36,803 nt of DNA from Blakeslea trispora (taxonomy: Eukaryota; Mucoromycota; Mucoromycetes; Mucorales; Choanephoraceae): contig JAIWNE010000195.1 of assembly GCA_025331445.1 (NCBI GenBank), positions 1 through 36,803 of the forward strand, in the 5' to 3' direction. This document shows positions 1 to 14,900 of this stretch, piece after piece (the stretch's first letter is position 1; each line of letters starts with the position of its first letter). Below the pieces are notes generated by a model. It did not search any database, was not told the DNA's origin, and was given only the letters and a program-made list of their open reading frames with translations. The translations under genes were made by a program, and so were the position numbers.

Positions 1-1917
1 GGTCCTAAACGACTCAACATAAGCAGAAGCATTGAACAACATTTTTGTTTTGCTTGGAATCTGATTCTTAATACCATCATTACTGTAGTATGGATATGAG
101 TCTGTTAGTTAGTTTTTACAGTAAATTGATGTGATGTGATTGTTTTGACTCTATATCTAATTATTTTGCTTCAGTACTTTTAAACGTTGCATCCGTTACT
201 TTCATCTTTTTTTGAGCAGGGAGGATACAAAAAAAGATCTAAATGTAAACTTCATTGTACGAAAGAAATTTCAAAGCAACCACACTTATGAATTCCAAAG
301 TGGACAACTTTCTACACTTTCTCTTTAAATCTTATTTTGTGTTGAGCAGAATGCTTCAATAAGCTAATTTGTCAAACAATTGAATTAATGTTTCTTACAA
401 AAGGAAAGTCTGGTATATAACAGCCGTAGTACTATAGTACTGTATGAAATCGTGATGTAAATGTTATCAAGAACTTACATTATGTTTTTCACCTATCAAG
501 CAAATCACAGTACTGAAAGACTGTCCATCTTCCAAGGATTCCCTCACTAACACGGCAAATATAGTAGTTGTGATTGTTTTATAAGATGGAGAAATATTGA
601 AACAAACCAATATTTCTGTACATCCAGATATGAAAGCATTATATCTAATTTGCTATCATATTAAGTAAAAGCTCTTGACTTTATATAATCGAAATAAAGA
701 TAAACTCAATCTTCCTGTTTTCAACAAAAGAGAAAGAGGGAGGGGGTGTAATTATAGAAATTTCACATGATTTCTGTACAAGTTCCTAAAGAAACAAATT
801 TAAAAACAAGAGACCCTGTTTGATGTCGCTTATCTTACTAAAGCTGTTGATACATATTTCTTCTTTCTTCTCTCCCCCCCCCCTGAATTGCGTTGTGGAA
901 CTTTTGAGTAAGACAGCTTGTCTTGATGCAATTGATCGCTTTGTTTTGTTACTCTCTGTTCTATCTTTTTTTTTTTTTTTAGAAAACGAAATAGCTTGTT
1001 TTTCAACATCTCTTAGCTTGTCACTTTTGAAAGTAGCCGAAATACCCTTTTTAGAGGTTAACTGTATGTCATTTGATTGCCAATGATATCAATGCAACTT
1101 TTTGAGTGTAAATGGGTTTACCATTATAGGCGAAAGCGATAATACTTTAACTGACAAAATAGTACATAATTGTTTATTCAATAGACACTTTACTTCAAAT
1201 GACTTGCGTTCCCTTGATTTTTTCTTTTTATTGCATGACATGTTATGTTTGGCTTTAGGTCCGTGTATGATGATAATTCATAAAACTTGACTATCGGTAA
1301 ATAGAATATCTTTCTTTTTTGGCTATCAATGTTTTGATGTTTATTGCTATTTCATAAGTCCAAAAATAAACAAAGGAAGTTTCTAACGAAAAGATGGTTT
1401 GATCAAAACATCTTGATGATTGGTAAGCTAAAGGAGTAAGAGAATAGAAAAAGGTAACTTTTTCCGGTTTAAATTTTATACGCTGTAGTTGTCGGTGATA
1501 ATCTTTAAAGAGGATGAAACAAACAATGTCACAAGAAAACCCTATTCTAGATCAATCCTAGATATACGAAATATTTCCTTTATGACTAAACAGATTTAAG
1601 CTTTTCAATATAATACTGCAAGTGTTGTTTGTTGTTCATTATAGTACACTATTCCTTTAATGACTGAAAGAAATCTATTTATTGTTTAAAGTGCATAAAC
1701 CACCTTTTCTCTCTCTTTTCTCTTCTTTTGTTTTCATTATTCGTCTTCTTTTCTAGTTTTCTGTTCTTTTTATTTTTTCAAGAAGATAAAAAAAAACCCT
1801 GTCCTTCATCTACTTTCCTTCAAACTTGTTTCTAGTCAATCCTTTTAGTGTAAGCTAAAGAAAATAACATCAGCAGATAAAAAGGAAAAGACTTATGCAT
1901 TAGCCTATTATAGAGCC
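1..1917. other. Intergenic, no supported gene
   Basis: AT-rich sequence with short accidental reading frames only. A run of C at about 875-884 and a T tract at about 966-982 are the only striking compositional features. The last 250 bases are pyrimidine-rich (1700-1830) and then purine-rich, which fits a promoter and leader for the DP gene starting at 1918. I see no conserved protein motif, tRNA or repeat here. Confidence 0.6.
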
Positions 1918-3546
1918 ATGACTTTATCAGCTTTTGTTCCATATCGAAGAACAACCACTCATTCAACCATCATGCATTCATTACCGTCTCCTCCTCTCTC
2001 AAATCAACAAAAGCCAACTTTGATTATGGACCGAGTCCGCAGCTTTGACACACGTTCCACAAACCGCGATGTTGCAGAATTGAGACCTTTTCTCTACAAC
2101 CAAGACAAATCAGAATCATGCCTGCTTCCACCAATTCACGCAATGATCATGAATGCACCTTATCCTAGCCCTTCACCGCCAACCATTGCCGATCATTATT
2201 TTAGCTGTCACCCTTCCAACATATCTTCGCCTTCTTCATCCGAAGATGAGGATGAGGACTTACAGCATCATCATCGTCAACAACAACAACAACAAAAGGA
2301 TGTACGACGAAAGGGATCCATTGCTTCACTACTCAACTCAGATCCGGAACTGAAGCGATTGGATTCCGATCGATTTGACTTTCTTGACACACTCCCTTCG
2401 CTCAAACGGGGCAGACCCAAACATGACGAGATGATTGACCACCGACAAAAGAAGCAATGCATTGTACAACAAGAGGACCCCGATTGTCTACAAACCTATC
2501 AATCAGGACTCATGATGAAAAGCACCATCTCTCCACGCACAACAAAGGGTTTGCGTCATTTCAGCAAGCAAGTATGTGATAAGGTTGCTGAAAAAGGTGT
2601 TACAACTTACAATGAGGTAGTGCTCGATACAGAAAAGAAAACCCTTATTATTCAAGTACTTATTGAATGACGCATGTCTTCTCTTATTATTATAGGTAGC
2701 AGATGAATTGGCACTTGACATTCAGAATTCCACTGAAAGAAATCAGGTTAGAACTTATATACAGAAACTGATCTCCTTCTCATATTAAACTTTGTTGCAT
2801 TTGATTAGAATGCAAGTTATGACCAAAAAAACATTCGTCGCCGTGTCTATGACGCTTTGAATGTATTGATGGCAATGAACATCATCACCAAAGATAAAAA
2901 AATTATCAAATGGCTTGGCATTCCCGAATGCTACCAACACAATGTCAACACAGATAAAGAACAAACAAAAAAGTCGCTTCTAGAACAAATTGAACTAGAA
3001 CAAGTAAAGTAGACATTCGATCATATTCAAAAACAGAAAGAAACTAAACATATGTCTGAATCGTCTCTGGTAGATTCGCCAAGAAAAGTCTACAGAGTCC
3101 TTGCAAAGACTTCGTGAGTCAATAAATAGCAAAATACAAAAGGTATAGTGTACACGCTTTGAAATTAAAATTAGACATACATATACACTAATGCGCACCG
3201 TGCCTGTAGCGTTTAAACATCCGTAACCTTATTTTGAGAAATCAAAACGAACAAAAGAACCACACACTATCCACCAGAAAAGAATCAGAAAAAATTGTCC
3301 TACCTTTCTTCTTAATCGCTTGTCCCTCCAAGGACAGCAATGTATCAATCAACTTAAGTTTGGACAAGTAGGTTGACATATATTCTGCTTCTATAAGCTT
3401 GTTCTAATTGTTCTGTTTACAGACGTTCGGCTTCTCTTTCTTTTCAACAGGATGTATCCCAAGTCAACAGAGGCAACAGTGTATACGAAGACACCGATGT
3501 TCTCAATCACTTGAGATCGAATAGCTCCGCACTATGCTCGTCTTAA
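1918..3546 (+). CDS. TFDP: DP-family transcription factor (E2F dimerization partner)
   Basis: Six exons: 1918-2616, 2696-2746, 2809-3003, 3074-3142, 3210-3367 and 3423-3546, giving 431 residues. Introns are 79, 62, 70, 67 and 55 nt with GT donors and TAG or CAG acceptors. Residues about 205-300 form the winged-helix DNA-binding domain. It starts at [13 protein letters not shown], continues across intron 1 as YNEVADEL, and contains the DP hallmark [20 protein letters not shown], the region that reads DNA and contacts E2F. Residues about 300-340 are helical (dimerization), followed by a DP-type C-terminal domain (LPFFLIAC, then [13 protein letters not shown] sequence). The first 200 residues are Ser/Pro-rich with an acidic SSEDEDEDL patch and a short polyQ tract. 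By family knowledge it works in the nucleus as the heterodimer partner of an E2F protein to control G1/S genes; no E2F gene is in the window. ATG 1918 is the first of several in-frame ATGs, so the exact start is less certain than the exons. Confidence 0.93.
2278..2297 (+). repeat. Short CAA repeat encoding polyglutamine
   Basis: Six to seven tandem CAA codons in exon 1 of the DP gene, just after the acidic and histidine-rich patch. It gives a short polyQ run in the disordered N-terminal region. Confidence 0.8.
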
Positions 3547-4426
3547 GTTTCTTTTTTTTCCTTTGGTTCCTAAAAGTATTTTTGAAATACAAATAGGACA
3601 CAAAAAACATATACCAAACCTAAAAAGATTACAGAAACTAACATACATGCAAAGACTACTGTGATACCTTTCCATATACCACTTCCTTAATTTTACTCCT
3701 CACACTCTTTTATATATTTATATATTTATATATTGCGAAATCACACTACAACCCAGCCATTTCCTTCAAAACCTCATTACCTTTCCTTCCTAACTCACCC
3801 CTTCCTTTCTTTCTTCATATGCACAATCTTAAAAAGAATCGAAATAAATAACAGAGCTATTTCACACTTTATTTAGAAGATGTTTGGGGCATGTTGTGAA
3901 AATTGAATCATACAAAAGTAAAAAGTAAAAAGATTCATCAATTGAAGGAAAGGATTGACTCAAGGACAACAGCAAGCTAAACGATAAAATATGATAGCTT
4001 TTGGACAAAATTACTCTCATTAAAGAATAGGATAGGATGTGTAAGAGAGAGAGAGGGAGGGAGGAAACGGATGGAAGAGAAGAGATTAGCAATGAACATT
4101 AGATACTGAATAGTGAAAGACTTTTATACAAATTGCTACTCGTTTCTCCATGAACATTGAAATGATTACTCCACGCGCCGAAATACGCTGACGATCGATT
4201 CTATCCTATGGTTGTTAATGACCAATCAAGAGCGTAGCTTCCTCGTCCAATAGCACCTTAGCTGACTTCCTCACGATCTTTCCTTTCACTGTCTCATAAA
4301 TTCTGACGAAGCTCATGCCATTCATAGCTTACAACTTCAAAACCGACCAAAGATAACACAGCCAGCCATTATACAGTTATTTCAACAGACCATCACTAAT
4401 CGTACATATCTTATATACATATTGTT
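3547..4426. other. Convergent 3' intergenic region
   Basis: This lies between the ends of the DP gene (+) and the Zn2Cys6 gene (-). It holds an ATATTT-type tandem repeat at about 3710-3735, AATAAA-like signals at about 3841-3848 usable by the DP transcript, and a GAGA/GGGAGG purine tract at about 4045-4070. No protein-coding signal is visible. Confidence 0.5.
4412..4419 (-). promoter_or_regulatory. Candidate Pumilio response element in 3' UTR of the Zn2Cys6 gene
   Basis: On the minus strand the sequence reads TGTATATA, a perfect match to UGUANAUA. It begins eight bases after the stop codon of the Zn2Cys6 gene. The Pumilio protein in this window has the recognition code for this site. The motif is AT-rich and could occur by chance. 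Confidence 0.35.
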
Positions 4427-6998
4427 TTATTCTTGATAAGGTCTTTTTCTATTTAAATAATAATCGCCATTTGTGAGATAAATACGATTGCTGCTGTCTT
4501 GTATTCCCTGGTCTATCAATGGCCTGGATGTATTACATAAGAGGTTATGCATCACATCAGACATAAGAAGGCTATCCATGTCAATCATAGGTGAATCCTG
4601 ATGGTTTGCATATGAAAAATCTGTTGTGCTGGTATCGTTGTCTCGCAGCAGGGACTGTTGTTCGTCCGAATTATAACTTGAAATTGAAGTGTTACCTGAG
4701 TCTACAGTGTGTTGTGGCATGTAAGAGAAAGCCATTCTATCATTCAATAGGTCAATATTCATGTCAAGGCTCTGAGACGAAGTTGGTTCTTGTGTTTTTC
4801 TACTGTTTATGCGGTCAATACTGAAGTTAACAAGACTGCTATTAGGATCAGTCAGGAGAATGCTTCCAGAGCTGTTGGATGTATTCTCTTTTTCTTGCTT
4901 GCCTTTGCGGCTTCCACGTTTAGCTTTATTTGACAATTTAGGCTGTGGCAATGACTGCGTTTCTGTGGTACAGTAAGTTACATGTTCAGTAGGTAGGCGC
5001 ACAGAATCAGGCTGGTTGCTCACATCATGTTTCGAGCATGTTTGATATATATTGAGGTCATGCTGAGATACATCATCATCTTGAGAAGAAGGGACACTTG
5101 ACTCTAGATTGTGTGATTTGAAAAACTCGTCGATACTTTCAACAATTCTATTCACTTTTTCTTTATAAATTAAAGGTGAACTGCGCAAAATATGAGCTGT
5201 TAGCAGTAGGTGGCACTGTGCACTACTGGCTATCTCCTCTTCTCCTTCTGCCTTCATCGCCGCATTCAAGCGATGAATAGATACGCTTGCTATAATACCA
5301 TCCAAAGTGTAAAATAAATGGCACCAGTGACAATTGGCTGCATACGTTTCTAGCATATTTGTGATCGATGTTGCTGACTTGGTACAGATATCAAGAGACA
5401 AAAGTGCAACAGGGGAAGCGAGTTGATCAAGCTTCGGCACGAAAAATCTATGGAGCATAATCCAAGTAGCTTGATAAGCAATATTGAGGATCAGTTGAGC
5501 CTCGTCGCGAAATGAACCCGTCTTTACAAACAGATTGTCATTGTTTGGGTCATACCTAAATTCATGTGGTAATTGGTGTAACCAATTTGTCAATGCTGTT
5601 TCTAAGCGGGAAATAGCCAAGAGTAAAGATTGACCTGACTGTTCTGAAGGCAAATGTTTGGTAATATCTTTGCGTATCCTCATCAACTTGATAAACTTTA
5701 CACTAAACTGAATACGATAACCAGTTTCTTTGTCTTCCGAATCAAGTTTGGATGGGTAATCAATGTCTATGTCTTTATCGTCTACCATGGTTGGTCTGTT
5801 TGAACCCAATGCTGCATCAAGATCTAGCCAGTATGCAGACCACCAAAGACGTTTGTTTCGCTCTCTTTCTTTAGGATCACTAGGCATATAATCTTTTTTA
5901 TGAAGCTTCAAGTCCTGAGCCATACGAATAGCCAATCCTATATATAAATAGGCCAAATTAGACCGTTCGCTACTGAGTTGATACATATAGAGATTCAAGA
6001 GGGCTTGGATTGTCGTAAAGTTGCTCTGATCAAACCGCTTTTTTAAAAGTTTGCGAGCCTTCAGAAAATAACTTTCGCCTATATTGGCTGAATTTTGATT
6101 TGAATGAGGCATGTTGTGGTATATACAACCATGCTTTGACACCCAAGCATGAATTGAGTTCATGAGTATTGGTTCTAATCCTCCAGGGGTATTGTATTTT
6201 TGCATAAAATCGTCTTGATCAAGTATTTGATAAGGGAGAAAGCAGCTGTGATAGCATGTTTGTACAAGATGCTTGAGGGCTTCCTTGGGCAAAGATGTCG
6301 CAGTGCTGTTTGTCATTGTGGTTTTCGGTTGCGCCTTTTCTGTCAGAATTTTTTGAGCTTCAGAGTCATTCACTTCCCATAAACGATCTTTGACCAACGA
6401 AGGCTTCTCCCATTCTGGTGTCAACAAGGGGTCATTTTGCTTCCGGCGTTTGTCAACAATAACGCTGGGCGAAGCTGCAGAATTATCATGATTTATATTT
6501 AATTGGCGAATACCGTTCAAAAGGACTCGATACAAATCTGCGATATTAGCTATATTTGTATCAATTCTCAAGCCGGAAGAGACAAATGATATTTTCCATT
6601 TAACTTGCTGCTGAACTTCTGGTTGAACAGTCTGGTTCGAATGGTCAAGTTGCCTAAGAAACATGGGGTGCATATTATCTCGCATCGCAATAAGTTCTCG
6701 GTATGTTCTTTGCATTCTTTCTTTTAGATCATCAACATTTCCGCCAAGTTTATCGAAAGCAAGACCATCCACCCTACGAGGAGGTGTAGCGTAGTCGCAT
6801 ACCAAGTCAGCACTGGCACAGCGCCCACAGGTTGGTTGAATAAAATCGCATTTTACTTTTTTCTTTCTACACCGAATACACTATTTTATCGTGAGTAAAA
6901 CAAATTCATGTGTAACGAGGAAAAATACATACAGCTAAACTTGATCTGGGTCTTTTTAATGGTGGCAATTCAGCTTGATTATTCAGTGGAGACACCAT
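4427..6998 (-). CDS. Zn2Cys6 fungal transcription factor
   Basis: Two exons, 6998-6933 and 6880-4427, separated by a 52-nt intron, give 839 residues. Residues 23-50 are a textbook Zn2Cys6 binuclear cluster: CIRC, six residues, C33, six residues, CGRC, six residues, C50, with basic RKKKVK between the second and third cysteines. Residues about 190-400 match the fungal-specific transcription factor (middle homology) domain: a helical region with a long Tyr/Leu-rich segment, then LYIGLAIRMAQDLKLH and RLWWSAYWLDLDAALGSNRP. The C-terminal 250 residues are Ser/Asn-rich and probably disordered, with a basic KAKRGSRKGK patch that may be a nuclear signal. It should act as a nuclear DNA-binding regulator; the target genes cannot be told. 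The intron falls directly before Cys23, so the first exon carries only a 22-residue leader. The TAA stop is embedded in an AATAAA. Start: the only ATG that joins the zinc cluster in frame. Confidence 0.92.
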
Positions 6999-7164
6999 AG
7001 CTTCTATGATACAGAAAAGAAGAAGAGAGAGAGAAAAGGTAAAGTAGCAAGCTAAGGAGTACGCAAAAATAAAGAAAGAAAATAGAAAGAAAAGAACAAA
7101 TAAGATAGAAAAAAATAAAAGACTTTATTGCACAAAAAAAAAGGACAAAAATTGAACCGGTTAC

Positions 7165-8932
<1,768 letters not shown>

Positions 8933-9997
8933 CTTTCTTTGAAATTAGAATAGAATAGGATAAAGTGAGAGAAAAGGAAGAAAAAGGGAGACTATGTATG
9001 CTTGTTTAAAAATAATGAGCTGACTTGTAATTTCATGTGAAAAGCTACTTAAGCTAAATAAAAGCAATCGATTAGATTTTTCTTTGCTGCCCTTCATTCA
9101 CATACTTTTTTGTTCTCTTTTAGTGGCAGACATCATTTGCTTTGTTTCGGATTCTCTTTCATTTAGTCTTTCGACTTGGCAAACAAACTATTATGTGTTG
9201 ATATGTGGGGTAATGTGACACAAAGAAAATTCGGGTAGAGTCGTAATATTTCATAGGACAAAACGGATCATCTTACCACACAGTGGTTTGCATTTGAAAA
9301 TCCATTTTTTGGAATACGGTTTCTTAAAAGAAAAAATGCGACTAATAAAGCTTCCCAAAGGGCACTTTTCATCTTTCCAAAGACCAAAATTTCTTAAATC
9401 CCAAGCTATTATGTCCTCTCTCTTGTCTATTTTTTCTAAAGCTCAGGCTATCTTGGTATACTTACCAACAATGACTACTATTAGTAGCGAGCGTGCAATA
9501 TACATGTTCTACCATTAAGAATATGACAAGACTAAAGCAATTGAACTACTCAATGCTATTGAGAAACTAGATCTCGAAATTTGCTATAAAGATGATCCTT
9601 GTAAGCCAATTCTGTCCTCAATCAGAGGTCTAGCTCATGACCCTGGATGTTATCAGTATCCTGCTTTACTAAAAGAAACAAAAAAAAAAGATATAGCAAA
9701 TAGAAACAAGCTCCCAGCGCAAACACAGTAAGACTACACGTGAAACTAATGGTTTCTGAGGAAGCTGTGGTTTGCTTCATATGCTAAATATTTGATTCAA
9801 GAGCAACATGCTTTTAATAAAGTTGTTTCTTAACTCGTTCTGGAATGAACTAGATATTGGGCAAATCGAACAAAATGAATCGGTTTATTGACGAAAAATG
9901 TATAAAGAGGTATAAAAAAAAAGACCGAGACTTTTCTGTACAAAAAAGAGAGCAAAGTGAATGATATCTATAGGAATGTTTATGGTGTTTTTAGCAC
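8933..9997. other. Intergenic region with PFKFB promoter and UAP1 3' UTR
   Basis: The part next to 8932 should hold the PFKFB promoter: minus-strand pyrimidine-rich leader at about 8940-9000. The part next to 9998 is the UAP1 3' UTR, with a minus-strand AATAAA at 9889-9884. Between them lies a coding-like stretch, listed separately. Confidence 0.5.
9288..9731 (+). pseudogene. Unidentified coding-like stretch with one in-frame stop
   Basis: One frame is open on both sides of a single TAA at 9516-9518, for 76 codons before and 70 codons after. The second half reads as well-behaved protein (for example YDKTKAIELLNAIEKLDLEI, then CYKDDPCKPILSSIRGL) and ends at TAA 9729-9731. There is no good ATG at the front; the open frame begins at TTG after a small ACCAC/GTGGT inverted repeat at 9275-9287. 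I do not recognise the family. It could be a decayed gene fragment, a mobile-element remnant, or a chance open frame. Confidence 0.3.
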
Positions 9998-11661
9998 TTA
10001 TTGAGCTAAACGAATCAAGTCTTCCTTGGTTTCAATGATAGCAGGAGTAGTAATGGTCTTGCCAGAAACGTACTCAGCGAGTCCTTCGCCTGCATAGGAA
10101 ACCCAAGAGGACAACTCGAATTCAAGCTTTTCAAAATCGCCCTCGTGCTCACCAACTACCTTGCCGCCAGCAGCTTCAATGAAGCGCACGTGTTGTGCGA
10201 CAATATCTCTTCTGGATGTTTCAGGACAGTCAGAGCCTGAGCCAGGGGCATTCTTAAGGGGAGAGAAATCTTCTTTACGATCAACTTCGAGGACTGAGAA
10301 GTTTTGAGCGTAAGGGAAAACGTCAAAAACGAAACATTCAAGCTTCATGCCGCTGTTAGACTTGGGAGCAATGACCTCACCGCTTTCGAGGTCAATGTAC
10401 TTGATCTTCTTCTTAGCAATGTGGTATTCAAGTTGAGAAGCGAATGAAGGGACGCGTTCCAAGAACTCAGTGGAGAAAAAGTGAGTGGCGATGTTAGCAG
10501 CACAGAATGCAAGAGAACCATCGTCTTGACGCTTTTCAGAAAGCTCTTGAGAGATTTCCGAGTATTCGACAACACCATATTTACCATCGCGAACACAAAC
10601 AACACCAACTGGCTCCTCAGGGGCAGTCTTACTGACAACCTTAACACCACAGTCAGTTCCCTTAGAGATAGAGTAACCAACAAAGACAGGATCAGCTACG
10701 CGAGCAAGACAGTTGTCAACACAGTAACAGTGAGAGTAAAGGATACCACGTTCCTTCAAAGAAGCAATGACACCCTTATTTTCGACAGCAGCATAAATAC
10801 CACCATTGCCATCAGGAGCTACGGCGACCTATTATAATATATCATGTTTAGACACATACTTATACAAATATGGACACCATATTCATCCTATCTTGAGTGT
10901 ATTTACCTTATCCTTTCCTTCCAAAATAATCTTGCCTTCCATGGTCAAACAAGGAAGAACGCCTATCGTGAGTACAAAAACAAACAAATAAGTACCGGTT
11001 GACCATTTATAACAAATCAGGTTGAATACGTACCTTGTTCAAAGAAGATAACGTTTTCCTTCTTGAGACCAAAGAAGTTGTTCTTTTCAAAAAAATTGTA
11101 AGTGGGAGCATGAGTAGGACCAGAAGTCATGATATACCAAGGAATGACACATTCTGTGCCTGGCTTTGCGTATTCGCGAGCAACATGTTGAAGACGCAAG
11201 ATACGTTCAGCTTGAAGCTGAAACAAGGATTTCTTGGAAGGCAAGTTAATATCATAGCAACCTTTAGGGTCAGCAGAGCCCAAACGAGTACCTTGGCCAC
11301 CAGCCATAAGGATAACAGCTACTTGGCCTTTGGCAATATGAGAAAGGCCAATAGCTTCCCATTCGCGAACCTTTTCTGCAGAAGCCTTAGGGACAGACTC
11401 AAAGACAGAGGCAGGCAAAGGTTCGAATTGAGTTTCTTTGTCTGTAGCAGCGGCTTCAGCGCCTTCGATAGCTTTGCGGTAGATTTGGTTTAAGCGTTCA
11501 ACATCAATTTCCAATAATTGACTAACAAGTTGAGCTTTTTGTTCGGCTTCAAGACTATCGAAAAAGTGGAAGACATGTCCTTGACCATTAGCTTCAAAGC
11601 GAGCCTTCAAAGCTTGAAGTTCGGATTCACTGATAGGGAGAGCAAGAGGTTGAGTTGTCAT
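9998..11661 (-). CDS. UAP1: UDP-N-acetylglucosamine pyrophosphorylase
   Basis: Three exons, 11661-11034, 10962-10907 and 10828-9998, giving 504 residues, the usual size of the family; introns are 71 and 78 nt. The enzyme joins UTP and N-acetylglucosamine-1-phosphate to make UDP-GlcNAc, the precursor for chitin, N-glycans and GPI anchors, in the cytosol. The nucleotide-binding loop LMAGGQGTRLG is at residues about 118-128. It is followed by the family blocks PWYIMTSGPTHAPT, NVIFFEQG, VAVAPDGNGGIYAA and the product-site region GYSISKGTDCGVKVV. The C-terminal half ends in SGKTITTPAIIE. The codon use looks more C/G-ending than in neighbours, as in a highly expressed gene, by eye only. In yeast the gene is QRI1/UAP1 and essential. 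An AATAAA lies about 109 bases downstream of the stop. The long open frames on the opposite strand are shadows of this gene. Confidence 0.96.
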
Positions 11662-11912
11662 GTTGAGGATGAGATGAAGAATGAAAGGAACAATAAAGTA
11701 TGAGCTACTTCTCTATTTATAACACTTACCTCTGACTTTAAAAGGATCAGTCTCTTTTTTTTTAATCCACCAAGTACAAAAATAGATCATTTTGTAATAC
11801 GTTTTTTTAATTTCCGCGTGCTAAAAAGAGCAGAAAACAGCTCCTTTTTTTTTACCACATTTTATTATTGTTCAAGTTGCTATTATTATATCTTATTATT
11901 ACAATATAGAGC
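11662..11912. other. UAP1 promoter and subtilase 3' UTR
   Basis: Short tandem intergenic spacer. A minus-strand AATAAA at 11866-11861 lies 47 bases beyond the subtilase stop. The remainder should be the UAP1 leader and promoter. No other signal is visible. Confidence 0.5.
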
Positions 11913-14900
11913 TCAGTGAGCACTGTGCATGGTAAGAGTTAGCTTAGGGGAGACCCATTCCTCCCAATCGTTTTTCTGACTTGGATTTCCGAAAACTCGT
12001 AATGCACGTATTTTGATACGATACTGCCCTGACTTAACCACTTTGACCTTGTGTATCTCATTTGTCAACGTGCTATCTCTAGGCACATATTCTCCTGACC
12101 AGTACCAGCTATAGTAAACGCTGCTTGATTCAGTAATAGTATTAGTATTGCGCGACATCCACTTTCGTGGCGTACTATTGGAAGACATAGGAACATCTCC
12201 TACTATTTTGTTTGTCTTTGCATTTAGCACCTGAAATTGGAGTACAGGAGTTCCCAAAAGCAAGCGAGTCAAAACAAAGACGCCACCACTTCCAAACGGC
12301 TCATTCTCATTTTGTCGAATATTGATGTGAGCTGTTTGATTGTTGGTTAAAGTGGTAACCCCGTCAGACAAGCCAATACTAGGGAAAGGATAAGGTGCAT
12401 ATAAACTTGGTTTTGATGTTCGATCTAAAATTGGAAGATCAGACATGTTGCCAATCATACCAATGTATGGGATGTTCGCTCTCAGGCTTCCAGTTGAGAC
12501 AGAGACAAAGCCTCCATAAATAACATGAAGAGAGGGCTTGAATGTATCCGTTGGAGGTTTGACGTGAAGTCTTATATCAACTGATTTTCCAGCAGGCACA
12601 GTAACAACAGCTTTAGAAAAAGAGATTGTAGCAACAGAATTGTCATGATTGTAAAGACCAATAGGCTCTGAGGGAGCTAACGAGCTTTCTTCAGTTGAGT
12701 ATCCTGTAACGGTCAGCGAAGGGTCGTGATCTATGTGAAACGTCAACGCTTTGTTGCTGTGATGGTTATGGATAGTGATGATGTGCTTTTGGGAGTCAAA
12801 ATGTGCTGAATCATTGAAGCTGAGCTTGGCAGGTGTTACATGGAATTGCTGAAAGCCGTCTATAGCTTGTGCAACATCGACCACTCCAGCACCTTGCCGA
12901 ATAGGGGAATCGCCATACTGACTATCGGAGATAGGTGTTCTTACTAGAATATCCAGATATTAATTTAACATTGCTCGTGTATTTCATTGTGAATGCCTAC
13001 CTGGTTGGGCAAAATTCATCAAGGTCTGTTTGGCTAATTCTGGACTCAAGTCCTTTTTTGTATTTGCCAGAAGCAGACCCAAAGAGCCAGCAACATAGGG
13101 AGTTGAATATGAAGTACCAGATCCAAATCCATAACTCTTAAGATAGCGAGGGAGTGTAGAGAACACTGTATCTCCTACAGCAGTAATTTCAGGCTTCAGT
13201 TGGAGTTCATAAGTAGGGCCGAGTGATGAGAAATAAGAAACAGCACCCGCCTGGTTGGGTGAAGCATTAAGGGCAACAAGTTTATCCGTAAAGCGTGCTT
13301 TAACATGACGCTCCTTAGTTATTGCTTTAAAGAGTATGAAGCCATCATCATTGTTAACATAAGCAACAGGCAACATCGCGTGTTGCAGTACCTCAAAACT
13401 GGTTGCTGTTTTCTTGACATCTGTATAAAATATAACGGCTAATGCACCTGCATCGTAAGCGTGTGTTATCTTCGTTAGGGGATTGCATCCACCTTGATGC
13501 ATAAGAACGATACTGTTCTTGAATTTCTTTTTGTTTTTAAGTTTGTCGCAACCATCATTGTTTTGATTAAATTTCTTTCCTGAAGCCACAATAGGCAATG
13601 CACTATCTAATGTAAATGGGGAATTGACGTAAGTGCGATAGGCTACACAGAAATAAGAAAATGAGCACAGATAATATAATGTCTGAAATTAATTGTACTT
13701 TACGAATAGAATATTTAGAGTTTGATAATTCCAGAAGGTAACCAGGAAGATGACTGTTTTGTGTGGATCCAACCGTGAGTACCTTATCGCCGCTTCCAGG
13801 AGAGGCTGTTAGAAATATACCGCTTGTGCCACTGTTGCCACTTGCAGCTACAACTATTGCTATTGTGAGATAAACGCTTGTTTTATGATCAGCTATAGGT
13901 ATTACCATGAACGCCTTTTGAGACAATTCTATCGGCCATAACTGAAAGAACGTTTTCATCCCAAGCGCCGCCTACACCAAGAGATATAGTAATTATATCC
14001 ATTCCGGCCTAAAAAAAATTATCAATGGTTTGTTTGTACATCACGATCAACAATTACGTTACTTTATATGCCATTTCCATTGCTTTTAAAACGATATCAT
14101 TGGGCACACTACTAGAATAGCAACCGTAAACCCTATAATGCAGCTGTATCGTTAGTTTCGAGTTTGAAGAGCTTTTTATCCACTTACTTCCAAGCACCAA
14201 GAGTGACACCAGGAGCAATGCCTTGCCAATTCTGAATAATAATAATAAAAAATCATGGAATTTAATTCATTGTTGTGCAAGATGTCTTGAAATAGTATTT
14301 ACATATGTTTTATCATCAGCAGCAATGATTCCGGCAATGAATGTACCATGCCCAGTGGCTGATGCTATAAAAACAAAATGTAAATAAGCTAAAATCAAAT
14401 CCAATGTACCAAATAACATACTTGAGTTTTGAGGACAATTATCTATAGGGTCTTCGCTTTCTTTGATAGTACTTGGGAGACCATTGAATTCGTTACCAAC
14501 TAAATCGTATCCATATGCAACCTTACAGCCTTTTCCAAAGCAACCTCCCAAGGCAGGATGTTTATAGTCAATACCTAGAGAAGATGTTAGATTGTACTAC
14601 TGTTTCTAAATGAGCAGTGAATTTACCTGAATCAATAATACCAATCTTAATGCCAGTTCCATCTGATTTTAGAGATCTATACAAGTTGTTGGCCTCTGTC
14701 AATCTCTTGACTGTGTTCTGAAATAAATATTAGCATTTTTTTTTCATTTCATTTCGCTTGTTTAGAGTGTGTACTTTGTTCTCGGGTACAAATCGAGCTG
14801 GAATTTGTGCTAAATCATCGGATTCTGTGGGCACTTCTGGTGCTTTTGGAGCATTGTGGTAACTAACAGGCCATACTGATACATTGGTGAGACTATCGAT

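Noticed and set aside
820..1290. Two open frames rich in Phe, Leu and Ser
   Set aside because: They start at TTG or in poor context, follow C and T homopolymers and have low-complexity translations; no support as genes.
10481..11703. Several plus-strand open frames
   Set aside because: They lie antisense to the well-supported UAP1 exons and show no motif of their own.
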